Shown here in pieces: positions 8,636-17,123 of a stretch of DNA of 64,000 nucleotides. The stretch comes from Paraburkholderia lacunae (lineage in GTDB: Bacteria > Pseudomonadota > Gammaproteobacteria > Burkholderiales > Burkholderiaceae). The translations under genes and the position numbers were made by a program. The stretch is taken from contig NZ_QHKS01000013.1 of NCBI RefSeq assembly GCF_003353175.1, forward strand, positions 176,361-240,360, in the 5' to 3' direction. The notes below the pieces were generated by a model. The model was not told the DNA's origin and ran no database searches. It saw only the letters and a list, made by a program, of their open reading frames with translations. Positions within the stretch are counted from its first letter, which is position 1. Each line of letters starts with the position of its first letter.

Positions 8636-9454
8636 ATGGCTGATTTGAACTTGACGCATTGCCGTTCTGCCGTACGTGGTTTTTTCAAAGTGCGACTGCG
8701 CCGGCTCGTCTTGCTGGGCACGCTTGCCGGCATGCTGTGCGTGCCGGTTGCGCGCGCACAGCAACAGGAGGCCCAGGCAAGCGCAGCGAAGAAGGTTCTG
8801 TATGTCACGCGTCTCCAGCATCGGGACAGGGTGATCGACGACAAGGTGCGTGCCTATCTCGAGAAGCGCGGGCTGAGCGTGACGATGGTCGATCAGACCA
8901 CGCCGTCGAGCGCGGCGCTCGGCAACGATCTGGTGATCATTTCGTCGGTGGTCAGTGCGCGCGACCTGGCGGGCACCTCGTACAAGGACGTTAGCGTGCC
9001 GCTGCTCACCTGGGAGGCGGATCTCTTCGATTCGCTGCGCTTTACGGGTGCGAAGAAAGGCGAGGACTTCGGCGAGGTCGAAAAGGAACATTACATCAAT
9101 GTGGTGAACGCACCGAGTCCGCTTGCCGGCGGGGTGCCCGCGGGGAAGCGCTGGGTCTATCCGCGCGATGACGAAATGGGCTGGGGTAAGCCGGCGCCGG
9201 GCGCGACCGTCATCGCGACGATTCCAGGCGAGCCGCAGCACGCGGTGGTGTTTGCCTACGAAAAGGGCGCAACGATGGACTATGACTTCATCGCGCCGGC
9301 ACGGCGAGTGGCGCTGTTTCTGGGTAACCGTACCTTCGAAAAGCTCAGTCCCGACGGCACGGCCTTGTTCGACGCGGCGCTCGACTGGGCCATCTCGACT
9401 GACGGCGCTGCTGCCGGACAACAGCGGTCAGATCGGACCGGCGCGCTCGAGTAA
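8636..9454 (+). CDS. Secreted protein of unknown function linked to the TonB receptor
   Basis: The 272-aa product has a long signal peptide (about residues 22-43, LRRLVLLGTLAGMLCVPVAR, cleavage after ARA). The mature part starts with KKVLYVTRLQHRDRVIDDKV and LVIISSVVSARDLAG, an alternating beta/alpha pattern resembling the start of class-I glutamine-amidotransferase or ThuA-like folds. No catalytic Cys is evident. The family is not recognised with certainty. It follows the Fur-controlled receptor by 40 bases and has its own AGGA site, so an accessory role in handling the imported iron complex is possible. That role is inference. Confidence 0.75.
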   Translation: MADLNLTHCRSAVRGFFKVRLRRLVLLGTLAGMLCVPVARAQQQEAQASAAKKVLYVTRLQHRDRVIDDKVRAYLEKRGLSVTMVDQTTPSSAALGNDLVIISSVVSARDLAGTSYKDVSVPLLTWEADLFDSLRFTGAKKGEDFGEVEKEHYINVVNAPSPLAGGVPAGKRWVYPRDDEMGWGKPAPGATVIATIPGEPQHAVVFAYEKGATMDYDFIAPARRVALFLGNRTFEKLSPDGTALFDAALDWAISTDGAAAGQQRSDRTGALE

Positions 9455-9521
9455 GACGGTGCCTGTGGGCGTGAGCCAATCCGGCCGCTCGTCGACAAGC
9501 GACCGGATCGAGCCGCGGTCC

Positions 9522-10298
9522 TTAGCCCTTGCGGAACACAGGCGCGCCCCACGGCGCACCGATGGTGCCGCCGTCTACGACGATTTCCGCCGCTGTGATT
9601 CCCGAAGCATCATCGGACGCGAGGAACAGTGCGGCCCTGGCAACCTCTTCAGGTGTCGCGAGGCGAGCCATCGGAATGCGCGGCGCGAACGCTTCTTCGG
9701 TCCCGTCGATCGTTGCGCCGGCCCGCGCGCCGCGCGTCCAGATCGGCGTACGTGTGCCGCCTGGAATCACCGTGTTGACGCGAATGCCGCGCTGCACGAG
9801 TTCAGACGCAAATACCTTCGCCATGCCGGTGATGCCCGCCTTCGTAGCGGCATAGGCGGCCGACCCCGGCGAGCCTAGCTCGCGCATCACGGAACCGTTC
9901 AGCACGATCGAACCACCGGCGCTCATCAACGGAAGGGCCGCTTGAACCGTGAGAAAGACCGCGGTGAGATTGGTGCGAAGCACCGCCTCGAACGCGGCGG
10001 CGGTCGTGTTGCCGAGCGGCGTGGGACCGGAGATCCCGGCGTTGGCGAAAACGACGTCGAGCGATCCGAATGCTTCCTTGATCTGCTTGAACATCGGCGC
10101 GATCGCGGTTTCATCGTCGAGATCGACTTGAATACCTAGTGCGTTTGCGCCGAGTTCGGATACCGCCGCATCCAGTTTGGCGCGATCGCGGCCAGTGATT
10201 GCAACACGGGCGCCTTCGGCGATCAAAAGCTGCGCAGCAGCAAAGCCAATGCCGCTGTTGCCGCCGGTGACGAGTGCAGTCTTTCCAGTAAAACGCAT
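9522..10298 (-). CDS. Short-chain dehydrogenase/reductase (SDR)
   Basis: The 258-aa protein is a classical SDR. The cofactor motif TGGNSGIG is at about residues 11-18, NAGISG at about 89-94, and the catalytic Ser (NGSVM), Tyr and Lys (YAATKAG) follow in order. A C-terminal DGGTIGAPWGAP closes it. ITGRDRAK after beta-2, with Arg, suggests NADP(H) preference. It probably interconverts a small alcohol and ketone, but the substrate is unknown. Start ATG has a strong AGGAGAAGG site. It is divergent from the TetR regulator, which likely represses it through the shared intergenic palindrome. Confidence 0.9.
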   Translation of the reverse strand: MRFTGKTALVTGGNSGIGFAAAQLLIAEGARVAITGRDRAKLDAAVSELGANALGIQVDLDDETAIAPMFKQIKEAFGSLDVVFANAGISGPTPLGNTTAAAFEAVLRTNLTAVFLTVQAALPLMSAGGSIVLNGSVMRELGSPGSAAYAATKAGITGMAKVFASELVQRGIRVNTVIPGGTRTPIWTRGARAGATIDGTEEAFAPRIPMARLATPEEVARAALFLASDDASGITAAEIVVDGGTIGAPWGAPVFRKG

Positions 10299-10435
10299 GT
10301 CCTTCTCCTGTATTCCTGGGTGTACCAGGCCGCGAAATTGCGTCGAAAGCCGCGCCTGATGGCGGCGCGAAATCCTCTTATGCCGCGCTGGACAGCCGCT
10401 GCATCCGGATTGGCATGAACATCGTCAACACGTCA

Positions 10436-10461
10436 TTCTGTATGTTGATCGTCATGCAGAA
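10436..10461. promoter_or_regulatory. Candidate TetR operator between SDR and TetR genes
   Basis: TTCTGTATG (10436-10444) and CATGCAGAA (10453-10461) form a 9-8-9 inverted repeat with one mismatch. A further CATGCAGA half site lies at 10480-10487. Divergent TetR regulators typically bind such sites to repress both genes. The binder is inferred from gene arrangement. Confidence 0.6.
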
Positions 10462-10499
10462 ATTCAGTATTATTCCCATCATGCAGATTGTCAAGAGTG

Positions 10500-11093
10500 A
10501 TGAGACGAAAAATGGGTTATTCGCAGGCACAAAAAGCTGAGAGCAGGCAGCGCGTTCTGGAGACCGCGTCCAGGCAGATCCGCGAACACGGCATCGAGGC
10601 GCTCGGCGTCGCCGACTGCATGCGCAGCGCGGGGCTCACGCACGGCGCGTTCTACGGCCATTTTTCGTCGCGTGATGCGTTGATCCTGGAAGCGCTCGAA
10701 CACGCGGTCAGTCAGAGCGAAAAACGCATGGCGTCGGTCACAGCTGGTTCAGGAAAGCGTGGGCAGACGCCTCTGCGATCTATTGCCGAGGCGTTCCTCA
10801 ATGAGCGTCACGTGAAGAATCCGGGCAACGGATGCGCGTTGTGCGCGCTCGCTGGAGAGGCGCGTCATGCGAATCCGGACGTCAGGGAACAGCTGACAAA
10901 GTACGTGCGCCAACTGGCGTCGCGAATAGCGCAAGCCGTGTCCAGCGATAGCGAAGAGATGGCGCTCGGTATCGTCGCGACGATCGTGGGGGCCATTACG
11001 CTTGCGCGCGCGGTGGACGACGACAAACTGGCGAAGTCGATTCTCGGCGCATCGCTCGCGCTGGTCATGACCCACGACGGCGGCGCGCAGTAG
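10500..11093 (+). CDS. TetR/AcrR family transcriptional regulator
   Basis: About 197 aa. An N-terminal HTH (RVLETASRQIREHGIEALGV, then MRSAGLTHGAFYGHFSSRDA) is the standard TetR DNA-binding domain. The C-terminal half is helical and binds an effector, with cysteines in NPGNGCALCALAGEAR, a motif common in TetR proteins that sit next to SDR genes. The frame is open from a TTG at 10488. I prefer the ATG at 10500 or 10512 because of alignment with family N-termini. It probably represses itself and the divergent SDR. Confidence 0.88.
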   Translation: MRRKMGYSQAQKAESRQRVLETASRQIREHGIEALGVADCMRSAGLTHGAFYGHFSSRDALILEALEHAVSQSEKRMASVTAGSGKRGQTPLRSIAEAFLNERHVKNPGNGCALCALAGEARHANPDVREQLTKYVRQLASRIAQAVSSDSEEMALGIVATIVGAITLARAVDDDKLAKSILGASLALVMTHDGGAQ

Positions 11094-11130
11094 CTTCGCG
11101 TTAGCGTCGCAGGGATTGTGCGACTGCGCG

Positions 11131-11754
11131 TTAAACGCTCATGCCGAGATCGGCGAAGCTGATCGTTTGCGCGTTGCACGCTTGCATCAGCGCCGTGTCA
11201 TAGCTCGAGAAAAAGACCGTGCGGTCTTCGGCCAGCGTTTTGAACCAATCGACCAGCACGGCGCGCGCGGCTGCGTCGAGTCCGCCGGTCGGCTCATCCG
11301 CGATGATGACGGCGGGCCTGCCGAGCGCGGTCGCTGTCAGGAACATTTTCTTCCGGGTGCCGAACGACATCTGCTCGAAGCGTTTCTCGAGATGCGGCGC
11401 GAGCCCGAAGCGGTGCGCGAGGTCGAGCGTGCGGCTGTCGACTATCGTTTGTCTGGTCGACGCTACCTGGTCGAGAAACGCGCGGCCGGTTTGCAGCGGA
11501 TTCGCGATGCAGTCGTCGGGGATCGACGCGAGTGTCGATCTGGCCTCGAGCGGGGCGGTGCGCAGCGAATGGGCGTCGAGCCACACCTCGCCTTCGTCGG
11601 CCTCGATCGTTCCTGCGAGGATGCCGAGCAAGGTGGACTTGCCGCTGCCGGATTCATCGTTGAGCGCCACGCATCCTGCGCCGATGCTGTAACGCAATCC
11701 CTGAAAAATGATGCGTTCGCCGTAGCGTTTGCAGAGATTCTCGAATCGAAGCAT
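11131..11754 (-). CDS. Isolated ABC transporter ATP-binding protein with atypical motifs
   Basis: The 207-aa protein is a single ABC ATPase domain. Walker A is NDESGSGKST at about residues 32-41, with Asn where the first glycine is normal. Walker B is AVIIADEPTGGLD. The signature motif reads MSFGTRKKM instead of LSGGQ, the pattern seen in CcmA-like or YhaQ-like short ATPases rather than in importers. The H-loop His is replaced (FFSSYDTAL). No permease gene adjoins it on either side and no good ribosome site precedes the ATG. It may serve a membrane subunit elsewhere or have a non-transport role. Confidence 0.75.
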   Translation of the reverse strand: MLRFENLCKRYGERIIFQGLRYSIGAGCVALNDESGSGKSTLLGILAGTIEADEGEVWLDAHSLRTAPLEARSTLASIPDDCIANPLQTGRAFLDQVASTRQTIVDSRTLDLAHRFGLAPHLEKRFEQMSFGTRKKMFLTATALGRPAVIIADEPTGGLDAAARAVLVDWFKTLAEDRTVFFSSYDTALMQACNAQTISFADLGMSV

Positions 11755-11944
11755 GAATTGCAGAGTTTGTCTGACGAAGATGGGTCGCGCGAGCGGCGCT
11801 CGAGATCATGCCAGACAGTTCCGGTTTCGGCGAGCGTCTCGCGCCAGCGGCGGCATTTCTGTGCCGCAAGCACGCGGTCACGACATTGACCGCGCCGTAG
11901 CGCCGTCGCCTCGCTTCGATGTCGATGTCAGCGGCGCGGCCGTA

Positions 11945-12847
11945 TCAACCCGCATCACGCACCCAGTTGCCCCCATGCGCGGCGGCTTGCGCAGCAGGCG
12001 AGGTCGCAAGATAGGCGAGCGCCTGCTCGGTGGAACCTTCGTGATGCGGCGAATAGCGCGGACTGAAATAGCGCAGCGCTGCGGCGATCATTTTCCAGAA
12101 CGACGGCAGGCAACGGCGCCGCGCGCCGGTGCGCCAGGCGAGCATAAAACCTCGGTACGCACCGGCATCGGGATCGCGCTCGTGCATGTAGCGCGCACCG
12201 CGCGTCAGAAAGTACAGCAGAAGCATGATGGTCGAAAGCATGTGAAAGCAGCGTTCGAAGTAACTGCCGCCCATATGCCGGAAGATGTCGAAGGCCACGG
12301 TGCGATGCTCCACTTCTTCGGCGCCGTGCCAGCGCAGCAGGTCGAGCATGGTGGGGTCGGCATCGGCGGCATCGAGCCCGTCGGCATTGAGCACCCAATT
12401 GCCGAGGTAGCCGAAAAAATGTTCCAGTGCGGCGATGATGCCGAGTTGCTGGCGCAGCCAGAAGCGCGTTTTGCCGATCTTCAGCCCAAGCGGTTGCTCC
12501 CCGAGCAGCTTGCCGAACAACCAGTCGAGTTTCTTTGTGAAGGGTTGCGTGTCGATGCCGTGAGCCTTGTAGTAGTGCGTGAGCACACCGCCGTGCGAGC
12601 GCGAATGCACCGCTTCCTGCCTGAGGAACCCTTGTGCGTCGTCATGCAGCGCCGGATCGGTGATCAGCGGCAGCGCCTTGTTGTAGACGCGGCAAAACCA
12701 CAGTTCGCCGGCAGGAAACAGCAGGTTCAGCACATTGATGACGTGCGTGCTCGACGGGTCGCCGGGAACCCATTGGATGGGCGTTCGGCTCCAGTCGAAC
12801 TTCACGTGGCGTGCCTTGATCTTGTACGGGGTGGCTGCTTCTGTCAT
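11945..12847 (-). CDS. Predicted metal-dependent hydrolase (PF10118 type)
   Basis: The 300-aa protein carries EAVHSRSHG near residue 77, a central EHFFG and WHGAEEVEHRT near residue 175. These Glu and His motifs are spaced like a di-metal site on a helical bundle, as in the COG3687 family of predicted metal-dependent hydrolases. The true reaction of the family is not established. A hydrophobic stretch (MLSTIMLLLYFL) at about 210 may bind membrane. Its ATG overlaps the stop of the alpha/beta hydrolase gene by four bases, so it is translationally coupled as the last gene of a three-gene operon. Confidence 0.8.
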   Translation of the reverse strand: MTEAATPYKIKARHVKFDWSRTPIQWVPGDPSSTHVINVLNLLFPAGELWFCRVYNKALPLITDPALHDDAQGFLRQEAVHSRSHGGVLTHYYKAHGIDTQPFTKKLDWLFGKLLGEQPLGLKIGKTRFWLRQQLGIIAALEHFFGYLGNWVLNADGLDAADADPTMLDLLRWHGAEEVEHRTVAFDIFRHMGGSYFERCFHMLSTIMLLLYFLTRGARYMHERDPDAGAYRGFMLAWRTGARRRCLPSFWKMIAAALRYFSPRYSPHHEGSTEQALAYLATSPAAQAAAHGGNWVRDAG

Positions 12848-13848
12848 GACGGTCTCCGGCGTCCTGTTGGCGATGTCGTATCCGGTTGCGCGCCGCCTTC
12901 AGCGCCTTCAGCGTAATCGACGAGTTCGCGCACCATCTGCGCCATCTGTTCGGGATGGGTGAGCGGCACCCAATGCCGTTCGGCCAGTTCGCGGCGCCAG
13001 TACTTCGGCACCCAGCGCGACAGATCTTCGGACAGCGCCGGGCTGACGTATTTGTCCAGTGTCGGCACGATCACCTGCACCGGCGCATGCGCGTAGCGTT
13101 GGCGCGGCGTGAACAGACAGCGAATGAAGTTGGCGCGATACAGCGATACGCCGCGTACGCCGTCCTGCGTTTGCGTCGGGCGAGGCGCGATCCGTGTCTT
13201 CTCCACACGAAGCAACACTCGCGGCCACGCCCGGCCGAGCCACAAACGCCAGATCAAGGCAGGGAGCACCGGCAAGTGGAACAGCAGCACATACCAGGAC
13301 CGCACCAGCTGACCCGCTAGCTTGCCGATCGAGCGTGGCGTGGGATGCCGCAGCCGTGCTCGCATCCAGTACGCGACATGGTCGAGGCAAGGGCCGGAGC
13401 ACGATGTGTATGAGGCAATACGCCCGCGCAGCCGTTCTTCGGTGACGAATTCCCAGCCCTGGATCGAACCCCAGTCGTGCGCGACCAGATGAACCGCGCG
13501 ATGGGGACTCACCGTGTCGATGACGGCAATGAAGTCGTCGGTCAGTTTTTCCAGGCAATAAGCCGCCGTACCCTTTGGCGCGGTGGATTGACCCGCGCCG
13601 CGAACATCGTAGGCGACCACATGGAAATCGTTTGCCAGTAGCGCGGCCAGAGCGTCCCAGACTTCGCTGCTGTCGGGGTAGCCGTGCACCAGTATCACGG
13701 TTGGCCGGTTGGGATCGCCCCATGCCCTGGCGGCGAGCGCCACGTCACACGAGCGCACCGTGAAGCCGGTGCAAGGCATGGCCGGCGATGCCGCGTATAG
13801 CGTGGGCGACGCGGGTTCGGTCAGAAGCGGCATGGGCGCCTCCGTCAT
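12844..13848 (-). CDS. Alpha/beta hydrolase, epoxide hydrolase-like
   Basis: The 334-aa protein shows the oxyanion-hole motif LVHGYPDSSEVWD near residue 53 and the nucleophile elbow VAHDWGSIQG near residue 122. The nucleophile is aspartate rather than serine, as in epoxide hydrolases and haloalkane dehalogenases. YDVRGAGQST is a conserved family segment. The catalytic His is probably in RHWVPLTHPEQM. It overlaps by four bases both the upstream M24 gene and the downstream metal-dependent hydrolase gene, indicating one transcript. The substrate is unknown; a lipid-like or epoxide-containing compound is a guess. Confidence 0.85.
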   Translation of the reverse strand: MTEAPMPLLTEPASPTLYAASPAMPCTGFTVRSCDVALAARAWGDPNRPTVILVHGYPDSSEVWDALAALLANDFHVVAYDVRGAGQSTAPKGTAAYCLEKLTDDFIAVIDTVSPHRAVHLVAHDWGSIQGWEFVTEERLRGRIASYTSCSGPCLDHVAYWMRARLRHPTPRSIGKLAGQLVRSWYVLLFHLPVLPALIWRLWLGRAWPRVLLRVEKTRIAPRPTQTQDGVRGVSLYRANFIRCLFTPRQRYAHAPVQVIVPTLDKYVSPALSEDLSRWVPKYWRRELAERHWVPLTHPEQMAQMVRELVDYAEGAEGGAQPDTTSPTGRRRPS

Positions 13849-14717
13849 GCAGCGAACTGTGCCTGCCCGCGCTGCACCCAGCGGCGCACATGCGGCAGGT
13901 CGTCGTCGAGCCAGTAGGCGTCGTCATCGGTGATGACCAGCAATTCTTCGAATTTGGCGCCCACGCCCTGAAAGCCGAGATGCGGCTCGACGGCCCACAG
14001 GCCGGGCGTCGGCGCGTGATCCGAGCGGCGATCGATCGACCACAGCGGCGACCAGCCTTCCTTCCTGCCTGCGCCGGCCTGGTCGAGGATCAGATTGCGC
14101 GTGGCGTTCAGGCCGAAACGCGCGACGAAGCGCGGCTTGGCGGGGTTGTGCAGCTTCGCGACACGATGCGCCAGCACCTTGAACGGGTAAGCTTTGTGGC
14201 GCGGCTCCACGCCCTGTTTCCTGCACAACTGGTCGACTGCGCGCGCGACGTCGGCAAGCGTGCGCCGCTGCTTCACCATGCTGACGATCAGCGCGCGATG
14301 TTCGGCCAGGTCGTCCTTCAGTTGTTCGAGAATGGGATTCGTGCCGACGCAGGTGGCGTAGCCGACATCGGCGATTACGCCGTTCAGTACCGGCGCCACG
14401 TCGAGAATGACCGGCATGTTTTCTTCCAGCCGGCGCGAACTCGGGAAGAACGCCAGGTTGAAGCCGGCCATGTGCGACAGCCCGGAAAAACCTTCGAAGG
14501 CGGTCCGGCCGCCGAACCAGGCGAAGGGTTTGTGCAGCCAGTCACGCACGCCGTGGTCCTGCAACCAGACGGTCAGCAGCCGGGCGGCGTCTTTTTCCGT
14601 GATGCCCGGCCGGAGCATGCCGCCGACGCTCTCGACGCACCGATAAGCCAGTTGCTGGACTTGGCGGAACTGCGCCAGTTCGTCCACGTCGACGTGTGGA
14701 ATGGCCTTGTCACCCAT
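13845..14717 (-). CDS. M24 family (creatinase/aminopeptidase P-like) metallopeptidase homologue
   Basis: About 290 aa from the ATG at 14717, chosen because GGGAG lies 8 bases upstream; the frame is open to 14765. The pita-bread fold is recognisable in RPGITEKDAARLL, FSGLSHMAGFNLAF, VILDVAPVLNGVIADVGYAT (two of the metal Asp residues) and LWAVEPHLGFQGVGAKFEEL (metal Glu region). Members hydrolyse N-terminal Xaa-Pro bonds or C-N bonds in small molecules such as creatine. It is the first gene of an operon with two hydrolases and is preceded by a perfect 20-bp palindrome. Confidence 0.82.
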   Translation of the reverse strand: MGDKAIPHVDVDELAQFRQVQQLAYRCVESVGGMLRPGITEKDAARLLTVWLQDHGVRDWLHKPFAWFGGRTAFEGFSGLSHMAGFNLAFFPSSRRLEENMPVILDVAPVLNGVIADVGYATCVGTNPILEQLKDDLAEHRALIVSMVKQRRTLADVARAVDQLCRKQGVEPRHKAYPFKVLAHRVAKLHNPAKPRFVARFGLNATRNLILDQAGAGRKEGWSPLWSIDRRSDHAPTPGLWAVEPHLGFQGVGAKFEELLVITDDDAYWLDDDLPHVRRWVQRGQAQFAA

Positions 14718-14781
14718 ACCTGTCTCCCGAATAGGCTGTCCGGCGGGCGTGCGGCTGCCCGTCACAATGACATTTTTTATT

Positions 14782-14801
14782 GTTACATTGAATAATGTAA
14801 C
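14782..14801. promoter_or_regulatory. Perfect 20-bp palindrome upstream of the M24/hydrolase operon
   Basis: GTTACATT-GAAT-AATGTAAC is an 8-4-8 perfect inverted repeat, 65 bases before the operon start and within an AT-rich promoter-like segment. Size and symmetry fit a TetR- or MarR-type dimer operator. No regulator gene adjoins it, so the binder must be encoded elsewhere. Confidence 0.65.
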
Positions 14802-14999
14802 GATTGGATGCTACACCAAGGAAATGGCTCGTCCACTGGTTGTTTTCCCTGGTGGGCCGCGATGAAGGGCAACAGGATCGCTGTCGATTTTGCGGTGTGC
14901 CGTTCGTCGTGCTTACAGGGGCGCGGTGCGGCGATGGCGGGTCGAAACCACGTCGCTTTCCGTCCCCGATTCGATTGTTAATCCGAAAGGAGCGCGTTC

Positions 15000-15353
15000 A
15001 TGACTTACGTCGATGGATTTGTCGTGCCGGTAGCCACGGTCGACCGTGACAAATACAGAAAACAGGCTGAAATGGCCGCGGGCGTCTTCAAGGAGAACGG
15101 CGCGTTGCAGGTGGTCGAGTGCTGGGGAGATGACGTCCCGGAGGGCAAGCTGACGTCGTTTCCGATGGCGGTAAAACGCAGGGACGACGAAACGGTGGTG
15201 TTTTCCTGGGTGGTCTGGCCGTCGCGTCAGGTGCGCGATGAGGGTATGAAAAAAGTGATGGCGGATCCGCGGCTGCAGCCGGACGTGAATCCGATGCCTT
15301 TCGACGGCAAGCGGCTGATCTACGGTGGCTTCGAAGTCATCGTGGATGTGTGA
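15000..15353 (+). CDS. DUF1428 (YbaA-like) protein
   Basis: The 117-aa product begins MTYVDGFVVPVATVDRDKYR and contains VVECWGDDVPEGK, FSWVVWPSRQVRDEG and MPFDGKRLIYGGFEV, all diagnostic of the DUF1428 family. Members adopt a ferredoxin-like dimeric alpha/beta-barrel fold. The biochemical role is unknown. A good AAAGGAG site (14987-14993) precedes the ATG. It appears monocistronic, in a stretch of small single genes. Confidence 0.9.
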   Translation: MTYVDGFVVPVATVDRDKYRKQAEMAAGVFKENGALQVVECWGDDVPEGKLTSFPMAVKRRDDETVVFSWVVWPSRQVRDEGMKKVMADPRLQPDVNPMPFDGKRLIYGGFEVIVDV

Positions 15354-15478
15354 GTCGAAGTCTCAGCGGAGGCCGGGGTAGCGTGCATGCGCCATGCTCG
15401 ATCTGGAGCAGTTTATTAAGTCCTCGAAAAATAGCGCTGGCGCACCCCGGTACTTCCGGAAATCATCTGTCATGCCAT

Positions 15479-15640
15479 TCAGTGTTTATGGCGCATCCAC
15501 CAGTCCCTGATCTGATGCGTGTCCAGCCAACGGGCAGCCGGCTGGTCCTTGTGTTCCCGCCTGTAGCGGGTCGCGACAAATACCACGACGCATAGCAGCA
15601 CCGCGATTCCCACGACAAAACTGACCATTGACTCAGTCAT
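15479..15640 (-). CDS. Small single-span membrane protein
   Basis: 53 aa from the ATG at 15640, which is preceded by a very strong AAAGGAGGT site with 5-base spacing. Residues 5-25 (MVSFVVGIAVLLCVVVFVAT) form one transmembrane helix, followed by a basic cytoplasmic-type tail (RYRREHKDQPAARWLDTHQI). No function is recognised. The strong ribosome site and hydrophobic profile support a real gene. Confidence 0.6.
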   Translation of the reverse strand: MTESMVSFVVGIAVLLCVVVFVATRYRREHKDQPAARWLDTHQIRDWWMRHKH

Positions 15641-15792
15641 GGCAACCTCCTTTGAGGTCAGAACCATGCCTGTATTTTAGGTGACCGGAGAAATAGCGAC
15701 GGCATGCGCCGATATCTGCTGCGCAGAGCGATAGTTGAGGTCCTCCGACCACGGAGATACACTCGAACCGAGTCAAATCCTGGAGCGATGCC

Positions 15793-16110
15793 ATGGCCGA
15801 CGCTACGCCTCAAAGCACCTTTCGCGGTCTTCCCTTGACTCCGGAACAGGACGCGGAAGTCAGACACTACATAAAAATCAAAAAACGGCATGGCGCGCCG
15901 TGGGACACGCCGGAGTTGGCGGCCATGCTTCGGGACATGCTGGAGCCTCCGGGCGACGACGACGCAGAGTTCGACCCGATCGTCGATGAAGCGACGGCGG
16001 TGACGGAACGCGCGACTGCTTTCATCGACGATGACATGGACCCCATCGAGGCCGGCGAGGAGCGCAATGCCGCGATCGAAGCCGAAAGCATGAAGGGCTC
16101 CAAGCGTTGA
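15793..16110 (+). CDS. Small acidic conserved hypothetical protein
   Basis: The 105-aa product begins MADATPQSTFRGLPLTPEQD and has a basic segment (YIKIKKRHGAPWDTPELAAM) and a strongly acidic middle (EPPGDDDAEFDPIVDEATAV). GGAG at 15782-15785 precedes the ATG by 7 bases. I do not recognise a characterised family. Soluble and helical by inspection. Confidence 0.65.
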   Translation: MADATPQSTFRGLPLTPEQDAEVRHYIKIKKRHGAPWDTPELAAMLRDMLEPPGDDDAEFDPIVDEATAVTERATAFIDDDMDPIEAGEERNAAIEAESMKGSKR

Positions 16111-16142
16111 AACGCAGACGGTGCGGATATTGCAGATAAGGC

Positions 16143-17063
16143 CTATCGCTCCCTGACGGCAGGGAGCGCGACTCGCTGCAGCACGGTCATCGGACCGAGA
16201 TTCCTGATGATTTGCAGCTGTGCAGCGTCGCGCACGAAGAGCGATCCCGCGAACCCCAGCGCATTCACCGAAATGCCCTCGACGCATTCCGAAGACCTCG
16301 GCACGAGCAGCATCCATCGGGGGGTGACCAGCAGGTTATACGGCGCCGGGTGATGCAGCTCGCCATTGACTTCGATTGGTCGCAGGCCGGCGGCTTCGAG
16401 CAACGCGTGGTAGCAATCCAAAGCTGCATGTGCTGCGTGCCGCGAAGCCGCAGGAGCCCATTCCAGATGGGCGAAGGCGTGCCGAAAAGCCAAGACTGGA
16501 ATCGTGCCGATCGGACCTTCCATGCGCGCCGCCGCGAGCACGGACTCGATGGGTAGCGGCGGACCTGATTCCCCAAGCGGCAACGGCACGATCTGCAGAT
16601 GCTTGTGGGGCTGACTCGCGCCGGCGTCCACACCGCCGTTGTAGAAGCCCAGGCCGTCGAACTCGGCCATGCAGGCGATCAAGGCGGCGAAGTCCGCGAG
16701 ATCGAGCAGCGTTTCCTGCGACCTGAAGCTCCTCGTGACGATCAGCAGATGATGGTCGATGACGTTGAACTTGTTGAGCAAGGCGACGTGGGTGTCCGAA
16801 ATATCGGCCACGAAGAGGTCTGGGTCATAAGGCAGGAACGGATTGACCGCGCGGCGCGCGCCGGCATCCGCTTCAGGCGCGTGCCGGGCTGCCTTCTTGC
16901 GAGCGAGGCTCGAGACCTGGCGGACAAGGAAACTGATGCCGCATTCTTCGATCAGGGTCTGGGTGGTTTCGATCGGCCGCAGTGCGCCGCGGCGCAGCGC
17001 ATGCCCGGTCCGGCGCAGAATGGCCGGCCACAGGGTGCCGGGCTGGAGAGATGGATGTTCCAT
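16143..17063 (-). CDS. ATP adenylyltransferase / Ap4A phosphorylase-like protein
   Basis: The 306-aa protein contains KFNVIDHHLLIVTRSFRSQ, GLGFYNGGVDAGASQPHKHL and a C-terminal HPAPYNLLVTPRWMLLVPRS. These match Ap4A phosphorylase (Apa1/Apa2), a member of the HIT/GalT superfamily whose catalytic His lies in the HKHLQ motif. The enzyme splits diadenosine tetraphosphate with phosphate to ADP and ATP, a nucleotide linked to stress. The length fits the family. It is transcribed alone, 78 bases from the adenosine-kinase-type gene upstream on the same strand. Confidence 0.85.
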   Translation of the reverse strand: MEHPSLQPGTLWPAILRRTGHALRRGALRPIETTQTLIEECGISFLVRQVSSLARKKAARHAPEADAGARRAVNPFLPYDPDLFVADISDTHVALLNKFNVIDHHLLIVTRSFRSQETLLDLADFAALIACMAEFDGLGFYNGGVDAGASQPHKHLQIVPLPLGESGPPLPIESVLAAARMEGPIGTIPVLAFRHAFAHLEWAPAASRHAAHAALDCYHALLEAAGLRPIEVNGELHHPAPYNLLVTPRWMLLVPRSSECVEGISVNALGFAGSLFVRDAAQLQIIRNLGPMTVLQRVALPAVRER

Positions 17064-17123
17064 GGATCAGCCAGACCGGCGTGCATGCTGCAAGCGCGCG
17101 TTTTGCTCATGCGCGTGTGGCCA

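Noticed and set aside
14804..15049. 81-aa plus-strand frame upstream of the DUF1428 gene
   Set aside because: It overlaps the DUF1428 start, has no family features and begins inside the palindromic promoter region.
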